Notes: generated by a model not told the origin, from the letters alone. Shown: positions 47,718 through 63,348, counted from the stretch's first letter. The stretch is 64,000 nucleotides of DNA from Pseudomonas sp. MM213 (GCF_020423045.1 NZ_CP081943.1:5952001-6016000); one strand, 5' to 3'. A program made the numbers and translations.

Positions 47718-47807
47718 TGTGGGAGCGAGCCTGCTCGCGATTGCGGTTTAACATTCAACTAATCGGTTGGCTGTTTGACCGCAATCGCGAGCAGGCTCGC
47801 TCCCACA
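47718..47807. repeat. REP pair between accA and tilS
   Basis: Inverted arms TGTGGGAGCGAGCCTGCTCGCG and CGCGAGCAGGCTCGCTCCCACA. This is a distinct sequence subtype (GAGCCTGCTCGCGA), shared with 54543-54639. Confidence 0.9.
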
Positions 47808-47831
47808 TTTGATTTGTGCAAAGGGAAAGAT

Positions 47832-49160
47832 ATGGATCGGCCCACGATTGATTTGCCTTCCCGGCTTTTGATGAATCTGAACCCGTGGCGCAATGCTGCG
47901 AAATGGCTCATCGCCTTCTCCGGTGGACTCGACTCCACGGTCCTTTTGCACCTTCTCGCCCATCTCGCCAAAACCGAACACCTCCCTGAGCTGAAAGCTA
48001 TCCACATTCATCACGGCCTCCAGTCTGTGGCCGATGCGTGGCCGGAGCATTGCCAGTCAGTCTGTGATGCGCTGGGAATACCGCTACAGGTCGTTCACGT
48101 CCAGGTTCAGCCCGGCGCCAGCCTTGAGCGTGCAGCCCGTGACGCGCGCTATGGCGCGTTCATCGAGGCTACTCAAGCCAATGAAGTGCTGTTGACCGCC
48201 CAGCATCGTGATGATCAGGCGGAAACCCTGTTGTTCCGATTGCTGCGTGGGGCAGGGGTGAGAGGGTTGTCAGGGATGCCACGTCAACGTGTGTTGGGCA
48301 AAGGGCATCTGCTGCGACCCTTGCTCGATGTCACGCGAGCAGAGTTGGAGGGGTACGCGAACGAGTACTCATTGAGCTGGATCGAGGATCCTTCCAATGA
48401 GGATCGACGTTTCTCGCGTAATTACTTGCGCAATCAGGTGTTCCCGGTGCTGACCGAACGCTGGCCTCAAGCGATGGCGACTATGGCTCGCAGCGCCGCG
48501 CATCTGAGCGAAGCGCAGGAATTGCTCGATGAGTTGGCGCAAATCGATCTGGCCCAGGCCGGCTCCATCAGTGAATTCGATTGGCTGGGTGTGCCGTCAC
48601 TTGAGCTTTCTACGCTTGTCAGCCTGTCCGCCGCTCGCCAGCGAAATGCAGTGAGTCACTGGCTCTCGGCATTGACCCGTTTACCGGATAGCGACCATTG
48701 GTCGGGTTGGGAAGATTTTCGTGATGCTGCCGCGGATGCCTCTCCGGTCTGGCGCTTGGCCGATGGGGAATTGCATCGGGCGAACGGGCGGATCTGGTGG
48801 TTGTCGGGCTGCTGGCTGCGAACGCCGCCGCCCGCGCCTGATTGGCCTTATCCCTCGAGATCACTGGCGTTGCCAGATAACGGCGTGCTCTCGCTCACCG
48901 GTCAAACCCCCGATGGCCCGCTGCATATCCGCTATCGTGAAGGGGGTGAGGTCATGAGTCTGCCCGAGCGCGGCCATCGTGATCTGAAGCGTTTGCTCAA
49001 CGAACGTGGGGTCCCGGGCTTCGTCCGTGGCAGATTGCCGCTGCTCTATCAGGGCGAGCAATTGTTGGCGGTGGCGAGGCTGCAAGGTTTGAATGGCAGT
49101 GAGCAGGACGGCTGGAATTTGCATTGGCAGCCACCGAACGAAGATCAAGGTTTGAGCTGA
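47832..49160 (+). CDS. tilS: tRNA(Ile)-lysidine synthase
   Basis: 442 residues from MDRPTIDLPS; the frame extends upstream through the REP pair. Converts C34 of the minor tRNA-Ile(CAU) to lysidine, making it read AUA. The PP-loop SGGLDS is at residues 30-35, and the RDARYGAF and HHGLQSVAD blocks are typical. The C-terminal substrate-binding domain ends in a PNEDQGLS tail. An AAAGGGAAAG site precedes the ATG. Confidence 0.95.
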   Translation: MDRPTIDLPSRLLMNLNPWRNAAKWLIAFSGGLDSTVLLHLLAHLAKTEHLPELKAIHIHHGLQSVADAWPEHCQSVCDALGIPLQVVHVQVQPGASLERAARDARYGAFIEATQANEVLLTAQHRDDQAETLLFRLLRGAGVRGLSGMPRQRVLGKGHLLRPLLDVTRAELEGYANEYSLSWIEDPSNEDRRFSRNYLRNQVFPVLTERWPQAMATMARSAAHLSEAQELLDELAQIDLAQAGSISEFDWLGVPSLELSTLVSLSAARQRNAVSHWLSALTRLPDSDHWSGWEDFRDAAADASPVWRLADGELHRANGRIWWLSGCWLRTPPPAPDWPYPSRSLALPDNGVLSLTGQTPDGPLHIRYREGGEVMSLPERGHRDLKRLLNERGVPGFVRGRLPLLYQGEQLLAVARLQGLNGSEQDGWNLHWQPPNEDQGLS

Positions 49161-49180
49161 AAGGGGCTTTCCGGTAGACT
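49152..49180 (+). promoter_or_regulatory. Candidate promoter upstream of pyrG
   Basis: TTGAGC (49152-49157) and TAGACT (49175-49180) at 17-bp spacing, overlapping the end of tilS. The remaining 49181-49434 shows no gene; it would form a leader of about 245 nt to pyrG. Confidence 0.4.
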
Positions 49181-49413
49181 ACGCTCCCTTCTTGATACAA
49201 CTTCTGTGGATTCGCCTGAATTGCAGGAGTTGCCGATTACCAAGCAGTCTTTGCTGGGCGATTCCAAAAAATGTGTAGCGAGCAACGTACCGGTGTTTCA
49301 TCTTCCGGTCTGTCCCAACGCGGCGGTTTTTTTGAAAGGTGCACTGTGATTAATGCAGGTGATCGGGGGCTTCGGCCTTCCTTCGCTTTCCCCGGCGGCT
49401 CGGACCGCTTTAA

Positions 49414-51917
<2,504 letters not shown>

Positions 51918-51953
51918 TCCTCATTTCTCCGGTAAAGTACCGCACGATTTGTT

Positions 51954-51975
51954 GCTCAGGCCCTCGGGCCTGAGC
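51954..51975. terminator. Strong hairpin in the kdsA-eno spacer
   Basis: GCTCAGGCCC / GGGCCTGAGC, a perfect 10-bp stem with a 2-nt loop, but no T-run after it. It may be a processing or regulatory hairpin rather than a simple terminator. Confidence 0.45.
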
Positions 51976-52022
51976 CTTATCGTCCGCAAGTCTGCCCGTT
52001 GCACATCACTTGCCGGCGATAA

Positions 52023-53363
<1,341 letters not shown>

Positions 53364-53450
53364 GCTGTAGAAGGTAAAAAGACACCGGATTGTGTCGGAA
53401 AAATCGCGACAGCGACGTTTTTGCCACTAATCTGATGCCTTAAGAGCACA

Positions 53451-53469
53451 AGCCTGGATTTTCCAGGCT
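53451..53469. terminator. Hairpin in the eno-ftsB spacer
   Basis: AGCCTGGA / TCCAGGCT forms a perfect 8-bp stem with a TTT loop, without a clear T-tract. Possibly a weak terminator after eno. Confidence 0.4.
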
Positions 53470-53534
53470 TCGTGCTATCAGAAGCTTCAAAGTTTTGGCA
53501 TGGCTGTCTTTTTTCACTGGATACCTGATATTCG

Positions 53535-53813
53535 ATGCGCAGTCCCAATTGGTTGTTCCTCGTCTTGCTCTTGTTGCTGGCTGGCCTGCAATACCGCCTG
53601 TGGGTGGGTAATGGCAGTCTGGCGCAAGTGGCCGAGCTGACTCAGCAGATCGCGGATCAACACGCAGAGAACGAAGGCTTGCTGGAGCGCAATCGGGTCA
53701 TGGACGCCGAAGTCAGTGAGTTGAAAAAAGGCATGGAGACCGTTGAAGAGCGGGCTCGCCATGAGTTGGGCATGGTCAAGGACGGTGAAACCCTTTACCA
53801 GTTGGCTCAATGA
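53535..53813 (+). CDS. ftsB: Cell division protein FtsB
   Basis: 92 residues. Bitopic septum protein that binds FtsL and FtsQ. One TM segment near the N-terminus (NWLFLVLLLLLAGLQYRLWVG) is followed by a periplasmic coiled coil (QVAELTQQIADQHAENEGLLERN) and a short Cys-free tail with RARHELGMVKDGETLYQ. It overlaps ispD by 4 nt, the conserved ftsB-ispD pairing. Confidence 0.95.
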   Translation: MRSPNWLFLVLLLLLAGLQYRLWVGNGSLAQVAELTQQIADQHAENEGLLERNRVMDAEVSELKKGMETVEERARHELGMVKDGETLYQLAQ

Positions 53814-54517
53814 ATTCCTCGTTACCGGCCTTCTGGGCCGTTATCCCTGCCGCGGGCGTCGGTGCCCGTATGGCCGCAGACCGTCCCAAGCAATATTTGC
53901 ACCTGGGCGGGCGCACTATTCTTGAACACAGCCTTGGCTGTTTCCTTGATCATCCTTCCCTGAAGGGACTGGTGGTCAGTCTGGCTGTTGATGATCCTTA
54001 TTGGCCCAATCTGGCATGCGCTGGCGATTCGCGTATTCAACGCGTTGACGGTGGCGCCGAGCGTTCCGGGTCGGTGCTCAATGCCTTGCTGCACTTGCAT
54101 GCGTTGGGTGCGGACGATGAGGATTGGGTGTTGGTCCACGATGCGGCGCGGCCGAATCTGAGCCGCGATGATCTGGACAAGTTGCTGGTTGAACTGGCTG
54201 ACGATCCGGTCGGCGGGCTGCTGGCGGTTCCGGCACGCGATACCCTGAAGCGGGTCGACAAGCACGGTCGTGTCGTTGAAACCGTGGACCGCAGCGTGAT
54301 CTGGCAGGCGTATACGCCGCAGATGTTTCGACTTGGCGCGTTGCATCGGGCGTTGGCGGACAGTCTGGTGGCGGATGCGGTGATCACTGATGAAGCGTCG
54401 GCGATGGAGTGGGCTGGTTCATCGCCACGCCTTATCGAAGGGCGTTCCGACAATCTCAAGGTCACACGTCCCGAAGATCTTGAATGGTTGAGACAGCGCT
54501 GGGCTAACCGCCGCTGA
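53810..54517 (+). CDS. ispD: 2-C-methyl-D-erythritol 4-phosphate cytidylyltransferase
   Basis: 235 residues. Third step of the MEP isoprenoid pathway, transferring CMP to MEP. The CTP-binding loop is PAAGVGARMAADRPKQYL and the conserved DAARPNLSRDDLD and TDEASAMEWAG blocks are present. Coupled to ftsB. ispF, the fifth-step enzyme, is 3.2 kb downstream beyond the formaldehyde genes. Confidence 0.96.
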   Translation: MNSSLPAFWAVIPAAGVGARMAADRPKQYLHLGGRTILEHSLGCFLDHPSLKGLVVSLAVDDPYWPNLACAGDSRIQRVDGGAERSGSVLNALLHLHALGADDEDWVLVHDAARPNLSRDDLDKLLVELADDPVGGLLAVPARDTLKRVDKHGRVVETVDRSVIWQAYTPQMFRLGALHRALADSLVADAVITDEASAMEWAGSSPRLIEGRSDNLKVTRPEDLEWLRQRWANRR

Positions 54518-54542
54518 TTGACTTGGGGTCAGTGTTATCCCC

Positions 54543-54639
54543 GATCGCGAGCAGGCTCACTCCTACAGGGTTCAACGGTGTACACAAGATGTGTGTTCGT
54601 CCCCGTCCACTGTAGGAGTGAGCCTGCTCGCGATAGCGG
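54543..54639. repeat. REP pair between ispD and the LysR gene
   Basis: Arms CGCGAGCAGGCTCACTCCTACA and TGTAGGAGTGAGCCTGCTCGCG lie with their TGTAGGAG ends facing inward, the opposite polarity to the other pairs in this window. Confidence 0.85.
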
Positions 54640-54681
54640 TAGTCCAGGCACTCGATTTCTTCCTGGCACACCAGCAACCGT

Positions 54682-55578
54682 CTAGCTTCGATACTCCGGC
54701 CGCTCAGCCAGCCCTTCCTTCAAATAATCCACCAACTTGCGCACCTTCGGCGACAGATGCCGCTGCTGTGGATAAAGCGCCCAAACGGCAGTATTCGGCG
54801 GCTGATGAGCCTCCAGCAGCGAAATCAAATCCCCGGTTTTCAGATGCTCCAGCACGTAGTAATCCGGCAGCTGACAGAGCCCGACGCCCTGTAACGCCGC
54901 ATCCAGCACCGCTTGCCCACTGTTGCAACGCCAGTTTCCCTGCACCCGCTGGGAAAATTCCCGCCCGTTCTGTTCCAGTTGCCACAGGTCCGAACTACCG
55001 ATGAGGCAGTTGTGGCGGCTCAATTCCGACAAGCTATGTGGGCGACCATACCGTTCCAGGTAGGACGGAGACGCGCACAAATACATGCGTCGCGGTGCCA
55101 GTCGCGTGGCGACCAGTCGCGAGTCCTGAAGGCGGCCGAGGCGGATCGCCAGGTCCAGGCCTTCATGCACCAGGTCGAGTTGACGGTTGCTCAGCTCGAT
55201 ATCAATCCGCAGTTGCGGATAAAGCCCCATGAATCGCGTCACCAGCGGCACGATAAAGCGCTCGCCGTAGGCCACCGCGCAGGTCATGCGCAACATGCCT
55301 TTGGGCTCGCTGGTCAGGTCGCCGACAGCTCTGAGTGCCTCTTCACGACCGTCCTGCAACCGTTGGCAATGCTGCAAAAACGTTTGCCCGGCTTCGGTCA
55401 GCGTGACTCGCCGGGTGCTGCGATAAAGCAGGCGCGTCTGAAGGCGTTCTTCGAGGCGTACTATTTGGCGACTGATGTGGGAGGAAGACACCCCAAGACG
55501 CTCCGCCGCCGCCGTAAACTGGCTGCACTCGGCCACGGCGACGAACTCGTCGATACCTTCCCAGCGGTTCTCGGACAT
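54682..55578 (-). CDS. LysR-family regulator, probable formaldehyde-detoxification regulator
   Basis: 298 residues. The N-terminal winged HTH (FVAVAECSQFTAAAERLGVSSSHISRQIVRLEERLQ) and the C-terminal effector domain are those of LTTRs of the AaeR/GcvA-like branch. It is divergent from adhC across 106 bp that contains AT-rich half sites such as GATTATCC and GGATTATTC. In P. aeruginosa the gene in this position is annotated gfnR, the activator of adhC-fghA; orthology is inferred from synteny. Confidence 0.88.
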   Translation of the reverse strand: MSENRWEGIDEFVAVAECSQFTAAAERLGVSSSHISRQIVRLEERLQTRLLYRSTRRVTLTEAGQTFLQHCQRLQDGREEALRAVGDLTSEPKGMLRMTCAVAYGERFIVPLVTRFMGLYPQLRIDIELSNRQLDLVHEGLDLAIRLGRLQDSRLVATRLAPRRMYLCASPSYLERYGRPHSLSELSRHNCLIGSSDLWQLEQNGREFSQRVQGNWRCNSGQAVLDAALQGVGLCQLPDYYVLEHLKTGDLISLLEAHQPPNTAVWALYPQQRHLSPKVRKLVDYLKEGLAERPEYRS

Positions 55579-55636
55579 TAACGATTATCCCTGTGTGGCA
55601 ATAATGTTTTGCTTTTGTCCGGATTATTCACCGTAA

Positions 55637-56797
<1,161 letters not shown>

Positions 56798-56805
56798 GGT
56801 CGGTC

Positions 56806-57651
56806 ATGAGCCTGGAAAATATCTCCTGCCAGAAAAGCTTCGGCGGCTGGCACAAACGCTACCGGCACCGCTCCGACGTGCTCGGTTGCGACATGGTGTT
56901 TGCCGTGTACCTGCCGCCGCAAGCGGAGCAGGGCGGCAAACTGCCGGTGCTGTACTGGTTGTCCGGCCTGACCTGCACCGACGAAAACTTCATGCAAAAG
57001 GCCGGCGCCATGCGCATGGCCGCCGAGCTTGGGTTGATCATCGTTGCCCCGGACACCAGCCCGCGCGGTCCCGATGTGCCGGGTGATCCGGACGGTGCCT
57101 GGGACTTCGGCCTCGGCGCCGGGTTTTATCTGAATGCCACGCAGGAACCCTGGTCGCGGCACTATCGGATGCATGACTATGTCGTGCAGGAATTGCCGGC
57201 ATTGGTCGAAGCCCATTTCCCGGCTTCGGACAAGCGCGGTATCAGCGGCCACTCCATGGGCGGTCACGGCGCGCTGGTCTGTGCGTTGCGCAATCCGGGG
57301 CGTTATCAGTCGGTGTCGGCGTTCTCGCCGATCAACAATCCGATGGATTGCCCGTGGGGTCAGAAAGCCTTTTCCCGTTACCTGGGCGAAGACCGTTCGA
57401 AGTGGCGCGAGTGGGATGCCTGTGCGCTGATTGCCGAGGCTGACGAGAAGCTGCCGCTGTTGGTCGACCAAGGTGATCGAGATGATTTTCTCGCCACCCA
57501 GCTCAAGCCTGAAGCCCTGCAACAGGCGGCCAAACTGGCCGGTCATCCGCTGACGTTGCGCTTGCAACCGGGCTACGACCACAGCTATTTCTTCATCGCC
57601 AGCTTCATCGATGAACACTTGCAGCATCATGGACGTGCTCTAAGCGCCTAA
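56806..57651 (+). CDS. fghA: S-formylglutathione hydrolase
   Basis: 281 residues. Esterase-D family alpha/beta hydrolase that releases formate and glutathione from S-formylglutathione. Catalytic Ser150 in [10 protein letters not shown], with Asp and His toward the C-terminus ([16 protein letters not shown]). Follows adhC closely; the pair forms the glutathione-dependent formaldehyde route. Confidence 0.96.
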   Translation: MSLENISCQKSFGGWHKRYRHRSDVLGCDMVFAVYLPPQAEQGGKLPVLYWLSGLTCTDENFMQKAGAMRMAAELGLIIVAPDTSPRGPDVPGDPDGAWDFGLGAGFYLNATQEPWSRHYRMHDYVVQELPALVEAHFPASDKRGISGHSMGGHGALVCALRNPGRYQSVSAFSPINNPMDCPWGQKAFSRYLGEDRSKWREWDACALIAEADEKLPLLVDQGDRDDFLATQLKPEALQQAAKLAGHPLTLRLQPGYDHSYFFIASFIDEHLQHHGRALSA

Positions 57652-57675
57652 TGACTGACAAAGCAGGTAGAATCA

Positions 57676-57705
57676 CGCCCTGACAAAAATCGGGGCGTTT
57701 TTTTT
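57676..57705 (+). terminator. Terminator-like hairpin abutting the ispF start codon
   Basis: CGCCC(TGA) pairs with (TCG)GGGCG at 57693-57697, followed by T8 that runs directly into the ATG at 57706. The only Shine-Dalgarno-like purines (GGGG, 57692-57695) are in the 3' arm of this hairpin. It could end adhC-fghA transcription and also hide the ispF ribosome site. Confidence 0.65.
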
Positions 57706-58179
57706 ATGCGTATTGGCCACGGCTATGATGTGCACCGTTTCGCTGAAGGCGATTTCATTACTCTGGGCGGCGTGCGCATTGCACACGGCTTCGGGCTGCT
57801 CGCTCATTCCGACGGTGACGTCCTGCTGCACGCCTTGAGCGATGCCTTGCTCGGCGCTGCTGCGCTGGGTGATATCGGCAAGCATTTCCCGGACACCGAC
57901 CCGACATTCAAGGGTGCCGACAGCCGTGTGCTGTTGCGTCATGTCGTCGCACTGGTCCACGCCAAGGGCTGGAAGGTCGGCAACGTCGATAACACCATCG
58001 TCGCCCAGGCGCCAAAAATGGCCCCGCATATCGAATCGATGCGTGCGCTGATTGCCGCGGATCTTCAAGTTGAGTTGGATCAAGTGAACGTGAAAGCTAC
58101 CACCACCGAAAAGCTCGGCTTTGTCGGTCGCGAAGAAGGTATTGCCGTGCACTCCGTTGCCTTGTTGCTGCGCGCATGA
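57706..58179 (+). CDS. ispF: 2-C-methyl-D-erythritol 2,4-cyclodiphosphate synthase
   Basis: 157 residues. Forms the cyclic diphosphate of the MEP pathway. Zinc ligands Asp8 and His10 are in [11 protein letters not shown]; the [17 protein letters not shown] and [11 protein letters not shown] blocks are typical. It overlaps truD by 4 nt. The start codon directly follows a T-tract of a terminator-like hairpin. Confidence 0.97.
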   Translation: MRIGHGYDVHRFAEGDFITLGGVRIAHGFGLLAHSDGDVLLHALSDALLGAAALGDIGKHFPDTDPTFKGADSRVLLRHVVALVHAKGWKVGNVDNTIVAQAPKMAPHIESMRALIAADLQVELDQVNVKATTTEKLGFVGREEGIAVHSVALLLRA

Positions 58180-59221
58180 ACGAACTGCAATTGCTTGGCC
58201 CGCGTGCCTATGGTGAAGCCCTCGGCACCGCTGTACTGAAAGCTACGGCGGAAGATTTCCAGGTCGATGAAGTCCTCAATATTCCTCTCAGCGGCGACGG
58301 CGAGCACCTGTGGATCTGGGTGGAAAAACGCGGCCTGAATACCGAAGAGGCAGCACGTCGAATCGCCAAGGCGGCGGGCGTGCCGTTGCGCACCGTCAGT
58401 TACGCCGGTCTCAAGGATCGTCAGGCGTTGACGCGTCAGTGGTTCAGCGTGCAACTGCCGGGCAAGGCTGACCCTGATCTGTCGGCGGCGGAAAACGATA
58501 CGCTGAAAATCCTCAAGACCGGTCGGCACAAACGCAAGCTGCAACGCGGTGCCCACTCGGCCAACGGTTTCACCTTGCGTCTCACGCAATTCGCTGGCGA
58601 CAAAGCGGCGATCGATGCGCGTCTGCAACTGATCGCCAAACAAGGTATTCCGAATTATTTCGGCGCCCAGCGTTTCGGCTTTGACGGTGGCAACGTGGTC
58701 GATGCCCGTAGCTGGGCCGCGCGCAAGGCCTTGCCGGAGCAGCGCAACGTGCGTTCGCGTCTGCTTTCCACCGCCCGCAGTTTTCTGTTTAACCAAGTGT
58801 TGGCGGCGCGCGTTGCTGATGGCACCTGGCAGCAAGCGCAGGTTGGCGATCTGTTGGCGTTTACCGACAGCCGCAGTTTTTTTCCGGCCGGTGAGGCCGA
58901 GTGCAGCGACCCGCGACTGGCGATTCTAGACCTGCACCCGACCGGCCCGCAGTGGGGTGAAGGTGACTCGCCGGCGATGGGCGCTGTCCATGAACTGGAG
59001 CAGGCAATCGCCGCCCGCGAAGCAGACCTTCGCGATTGGTTGATTAATGCCGGAATGAGCCACGAACGTCGCATCCTGCGGCTGCCCATTGGTGGGTTGA
59101 CGTGGCATTATCCCGAGCCTGACATTCTGCAACTGGAATTCGTCCTGCCGGCCGGATGCTTTGCCACTGTATTGGTGCGCGAGCTTGTTGATCTGGTGCC
59201 GGTGGGGCAGACGGACAGCCC

Positions 59222-59234
<13 letters not shown>
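58176..59234 (+). CDS. truD: tRNA pseudouridine(13) synthase TruD
   Basis: 352 residues. Makes pseudouridine 13 in tRNA-Glu. The catalytic Asp81 is in [11 protein letters not shown], and EDFQVDEVL and NYFGAQRFG blocks identify the family; the TruD insertion domain lies in the middle. It overlaps both ispF (4 nt) and surE (13 nt), so translation is tightly linked. Confidence 0.96.
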
Positions 59235-60645
<1,411 letters not shown>

Positions 60646-60847
60646 GCATTTGTCCGGGCGCTGTGAATTCTCTTCGATTACCTCTGTCTTACAGCGGCGT
60701 CGATCGGTTAAACGGGTTTCATCGTCAGGTAGCAAACGTGTGCTTCGCTTCATTAAAGGTAAAGCCTGCACAGCCCGTTATACTGGTGACACTTCATGCC
60801 GGGAGCACGGCAATTCAATATTTCAGCCACCACAAAGGGAGCGGCGG

Positions 60848-61705
60848 GTGAGTCTCACAGTCATTGCGCAGCGAATGGGTATAACGAGCTTTCAGCGCCT
60901 GGTGACTGGCCTAGTCTTGAGTACCTTGCTGGTCGGTTGTTCCAGCAACAAGTCGAGCGACGTACGCGTCGTCGATCGCAACAATGCCGTGGCCCAGCGT
61001 CCGGCAGTGACCACGGGTCAGTATGTGGTTCGACCTAAAGACACCTTGTTCTCCATCGCCTTTCGCTACGGCTGGGACTACAAAGCCCTCGCCGCACGCA
61101 ACAACATTCCTGCGCCTTACACGATACATCCGGGTCAGACGATTCGCTTTGACGGTCGCACCGGTTCAACGCCGGCGGCGGTGGCCAGCCCGGCCGATTC
61201 GGCGCCTTCATCGTCGAGTAAAACCACAGTAATCCGGCGCCAGCCAAATGGCGCAACTACGACGACAACGGTGGTTGCACCGTCCGTCGCCAACAAGCCA
61301 GCACCCGCTCCGATGCCTCCTGCAGGCCCGGCCCCGACCGGCTGGGGGTGGCCTTCTAATGGCATTCTCATTGGAAAATTCTCTTCAAACGGTAGTTTGA
61401 ATAAAGGAATTGATATCGCCGGGGATTTGGGACAGCCTGTTTTAGCTGCGTCTGATGGGACGGTGGTATACGCCGGGAGTGGCTTAAGGGGCTACGGCGA
61501 ATTGGTCATCATCAAACACAGCGACACCTACGTCAGTGCCTACGGTCACAACCGCAGGCTGTTGGTTCGGGAGGGGCAGCAGGTCAAGGTCGGACAGACA
61601 ATTGCCGAAATGGGGTCAACGGGTACAGACCGGGTGAAACTGCATTTTGAGATTCGCCGACAAGGTAAACCTGTAGATCCGCTGCAGTTCCTGCCACGTC
61701 GTTGA
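60848..61705 (+). CDS. nlpD: Lipoprotein NlpD, amidase activator
   Basis: 285 residues from the GTG at 60848; ATG 60875 is an alternative. Lipobox LLVGC with Cys31. A LysM domain (YVVRPKDTLFSIAFRYGWDYKALAARNN) precedes a Pro/Ala/Thr-rich linker and a C-terminal M23/LytM domain. The LytM zinc residues are degenerate (NKGIDIA instead of HxxxD; KLHF instead of HxH), as in amidase activators that lack peptidase activity. The main rpoS promoter is expected inside this gene. A TATACT box is at 60779-60784 upstream. Confidence 0.93.
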   Translation: MSLTVIAQRMGITSFQRLVTGLVLSTLLVGCSSNKSSDVRVVDRNNAVAQRPAVTTGQYVVRPKDTLFSIAFRYGWDYKALAARNNIPAPYTIHPGQTIRFDGRTGSTPAAVASPADSAPSSSSKTTVIRRQPNGATTTTTVVAPSVANKPAPAPMPPAGPAPTGWGWPSNGILIGKFSSNGSLNKGIDIAGDLGQPVLAASDGTVVYAGSGLRGYGELVIIKHSDTYVSAYGHNRRLLVREGQQVKVGQTIAEMGSTGTDRVKLHFEIRRQGKPVDPLQFLPRR

Positions 61706-61810
61706 TTTGTTACCAGCCTGTTCCGTCACGTAGAGGGAACAGGCTCCAGCGTTGCCAAGGATAAAGGCGCCGCTTGAGCCTGAGGTCGAACTCACCAAAG
61801 GACTATAACA

Positions 61811-62818
61811 ATGGCTCTCAGTAAAGAAGTGCCGGAGTTTGACATCGACGATGAGGTTCTCCTGATGGAGACCGGCATCGGTACGGATTCGATGTCGAAT
61901 GATGAAGGGGCTGCTCCACCTTCCGTTCGTGCCAAATCCAGACACTCCGCCTCGTTAAAGCAACACAAGTACATCGATTACACGCGTGCGCTCGATGCCA
62001 CGCAGCTGTACCTCAATGAAATCGGCTTTTCCCCTCTGCTGTCCCCCGAAGAAGAAGTTCACTTTGCACGCTTGTCGCAAAGTGGCGATCCGGCCGGGCG
62101 CAAACGCATGATTGAAAGCAACCTGCGGCTGGTGGTGAAAATCGCCCGACGCTATGTCAATCGTGGCTTGTCGCTGCTGGACCTGATCGAAGAGGGCAAC
62201 CTCGGACTGATTCGGGCGGTAGAAAAGTTCGACCCCGAACGTGGCTTCCGCTTTTCGACCTACGCAACCTGGTGGATTCGTCAGACCATCGAGCGCGCGA
62301 TCATGAATCAGACCCGGACCATCCGGTTGCCGATCCATGTGGTCAAAGAGCTTAACGTGTACCTGAGGGCCGCACGGGAGCTGACGCAAAAACTCGATCA
62401 TGAACCCTCACCCGAAGAAATCGCCAACCTGCTGGAAAAACCGGTGGGCGAGGTCAAGCGCATGCTGGGCCTGAACGAGCGGGTTTCTTCGGTCGATGTC
62501 TCACTGGGTCCGGATTCGGATAAAACCCTGCTGGACACCCTTACCGACGACCGTCCGACCGATCCATGCGAACTGCTGCAGGATGACGACCTGTCCCAGA
62601 GCATCGATCAATGGCTCTCGGAACTGACCGACAAGCAGCGCGAGGTGGTGATACGCCGCTTCGGTCTGCGCGGTCATGAGAGCAGCACACTGGAAGATGT
62701 AGGCCTGGAAATTGGCCTGACCCGGGAACGCGTCAGACAGATTCAGGTTGAAGGCCTGAAGCGTCTTCGGGAGATTCTGGAGAAAAATGGCCTGTCGAGT
62801 GAGTCGCTGTTCCAATAA
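61811..62818 (+). CDS. rpoS: RNA polymerase sigma factor RpoS (sigma-38)
   Basis: 335 residues. Stationary-phase and stress sigma factor. Region 1.2 [21 protein letters not shown], region 2 with [30 protein letters not shown], region 3 and region 4.2 [28 protein letters not shown] are all present. 105 bp leader after nlpD. In Pseudomonas, RpoS is linked to the Gac/Rsm system, whose rsmZ RNA gene lies just downstream. Confidence 0.98.
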   Translation: MALSKEVPEFDIDDEVLLMETGIGTDSMSNDEGAAPPSVRAKSRHSASLKQHKYIDYTRALDATQLYLNEIGFSPLLSPEEEVHFARLSQSGDPAGRKRMIESNLRLVVKIARRYVNRGLSLLDLIEEGNLGLIRAVEKFDPERGFRFSTYATWWIRQTIERAIMNQTRTIRLPIHVVKELNVYLRAARELTQKLDHEPSPEEIANLLEKPVGEVKRMLGLNERVSSVDVSLGPDSDKTLLDTLTDDRPTDPCELLQDDDLSQSIDQWLSELTDKQREVVIRRFGLRGHESSTLEDVGLEIGLTRERVRQIQVEGLKRLREILEKNGLSSESLFQ

Positions 62819-62840
62819 GCCAATCGCTTGAGCGGCATGC

Positions 62841-62870
62841 AAAAAGCCCCGACTGGTTCGGGGCTTTTTG
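62841..62870 (+). terminator. Terminator after rpoS
   Basis: AAAAAGCCCCGA / TCGGGGCTTTTT-type stem with loop CTGGT, ending in TTTTTG. A strong rho-independent hairpin 22 bp after the stop. Confidence 0.92.
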
Positions 62871-62918
62871 TTGTCTGGCTGACGCGCCTGCAATGACGAT
62901 ATGTTTGTAGTTTTGCGG

Positions 62919-62936
62919 TGTAAGTCTTGGCTTACT
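62919..62936 (+). promoter_or_regulatory. GacA upstream activating sequence of rsmZ
   Basis: TGTAAG-TCTTGG-CTTACT matches the Gac box TGTAAGN6CTTACA with one mismatch. It lies about 190 bp upstream of the rsmZ start; long UAS-to-promoter distances and an AT-rich linker are known for rsmZ. Here the linker (62937-63090) is AT-rich around 62955-63035. Confidence 0.8.
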
Positions 62937-63108
62937 CTTGCGTAAGTGTTCGCTATTTTTACACCCTGGAAGACGACTACTGTTTGCCGATGATTTTTTT
63001 AATGCTTTGATTTTTATAGGTATTTATAAAAATCAGGAGCATGTGACAGCGGATTTTTGCCGCGGAGGGCAATTGCTCTTGCTCGGGAATTCTCTAGTAT
63101 TCAGGTTG

Positions 63109-63237
63109 TGTCGACGGACAGACACGCCCTTCAAGGATGAGGGGAAAGGACATTGCAGGATGCGATTCATCAGGACGATGAAAAGGAACACAGGGAATAG
63201 GGAAAAAATGTGGGCGGGTCAAACCGCCCCTTTTTTT
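63109..63237 (+). ncRNA. rsmZ: Regulatory small RNA RsmZ
   Basis: About 129 nt. The 5' end TGTCGACGGACAGACAC resembles known P. fluorescens RsmZ, as does the GGATGCGATTCATCAGGACG region. Nine GGA triplets occur between 63116 and 63203, the sites that bind and titrate RsmA/RsmE. A terminator GGGCGG / CCGCCC (63212-63229) with T7 ends it. A -10-like TAGTAT is at 63095-63100. Its place downstream of rpoS and the upstream Gac box support the call. The RNA would relieve translational repression of secondary metabolism genes. Confidence 0.9.
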
Positions 63238-63291
63238 GTCTTTTTTTTGGTTTGGATGTCACTTTATTTTCGAGTTTTGCGTGGTCTCCCC

Positions 63292-63320
63292 TGTAGGAGC
63301 TGGCTTGCTAGCGATGGCGG
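63292..63320. repeat. Solitary REP arm
   Basis: TGTAGGAGCTGGCTTGCTAGCGATGGCGG, one REP arm just after rsmZ without an adjacent partner; it directly precedes the long dispersed repeat, as the single arm at 2386 directly follows copy 1. Confidence 0.6.
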
Positions 63321-63348
63321 CTTGATAGCCGACCGTTTTCTTCCTGGT

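Noticed and set aside
55599..55633. Possible LysR operator in the regulator-adhC gap
   Set aside because: AT-rich half sites are present, but no clean T-N11-A palindrome could be fixed by eye, so no separate site is listed.
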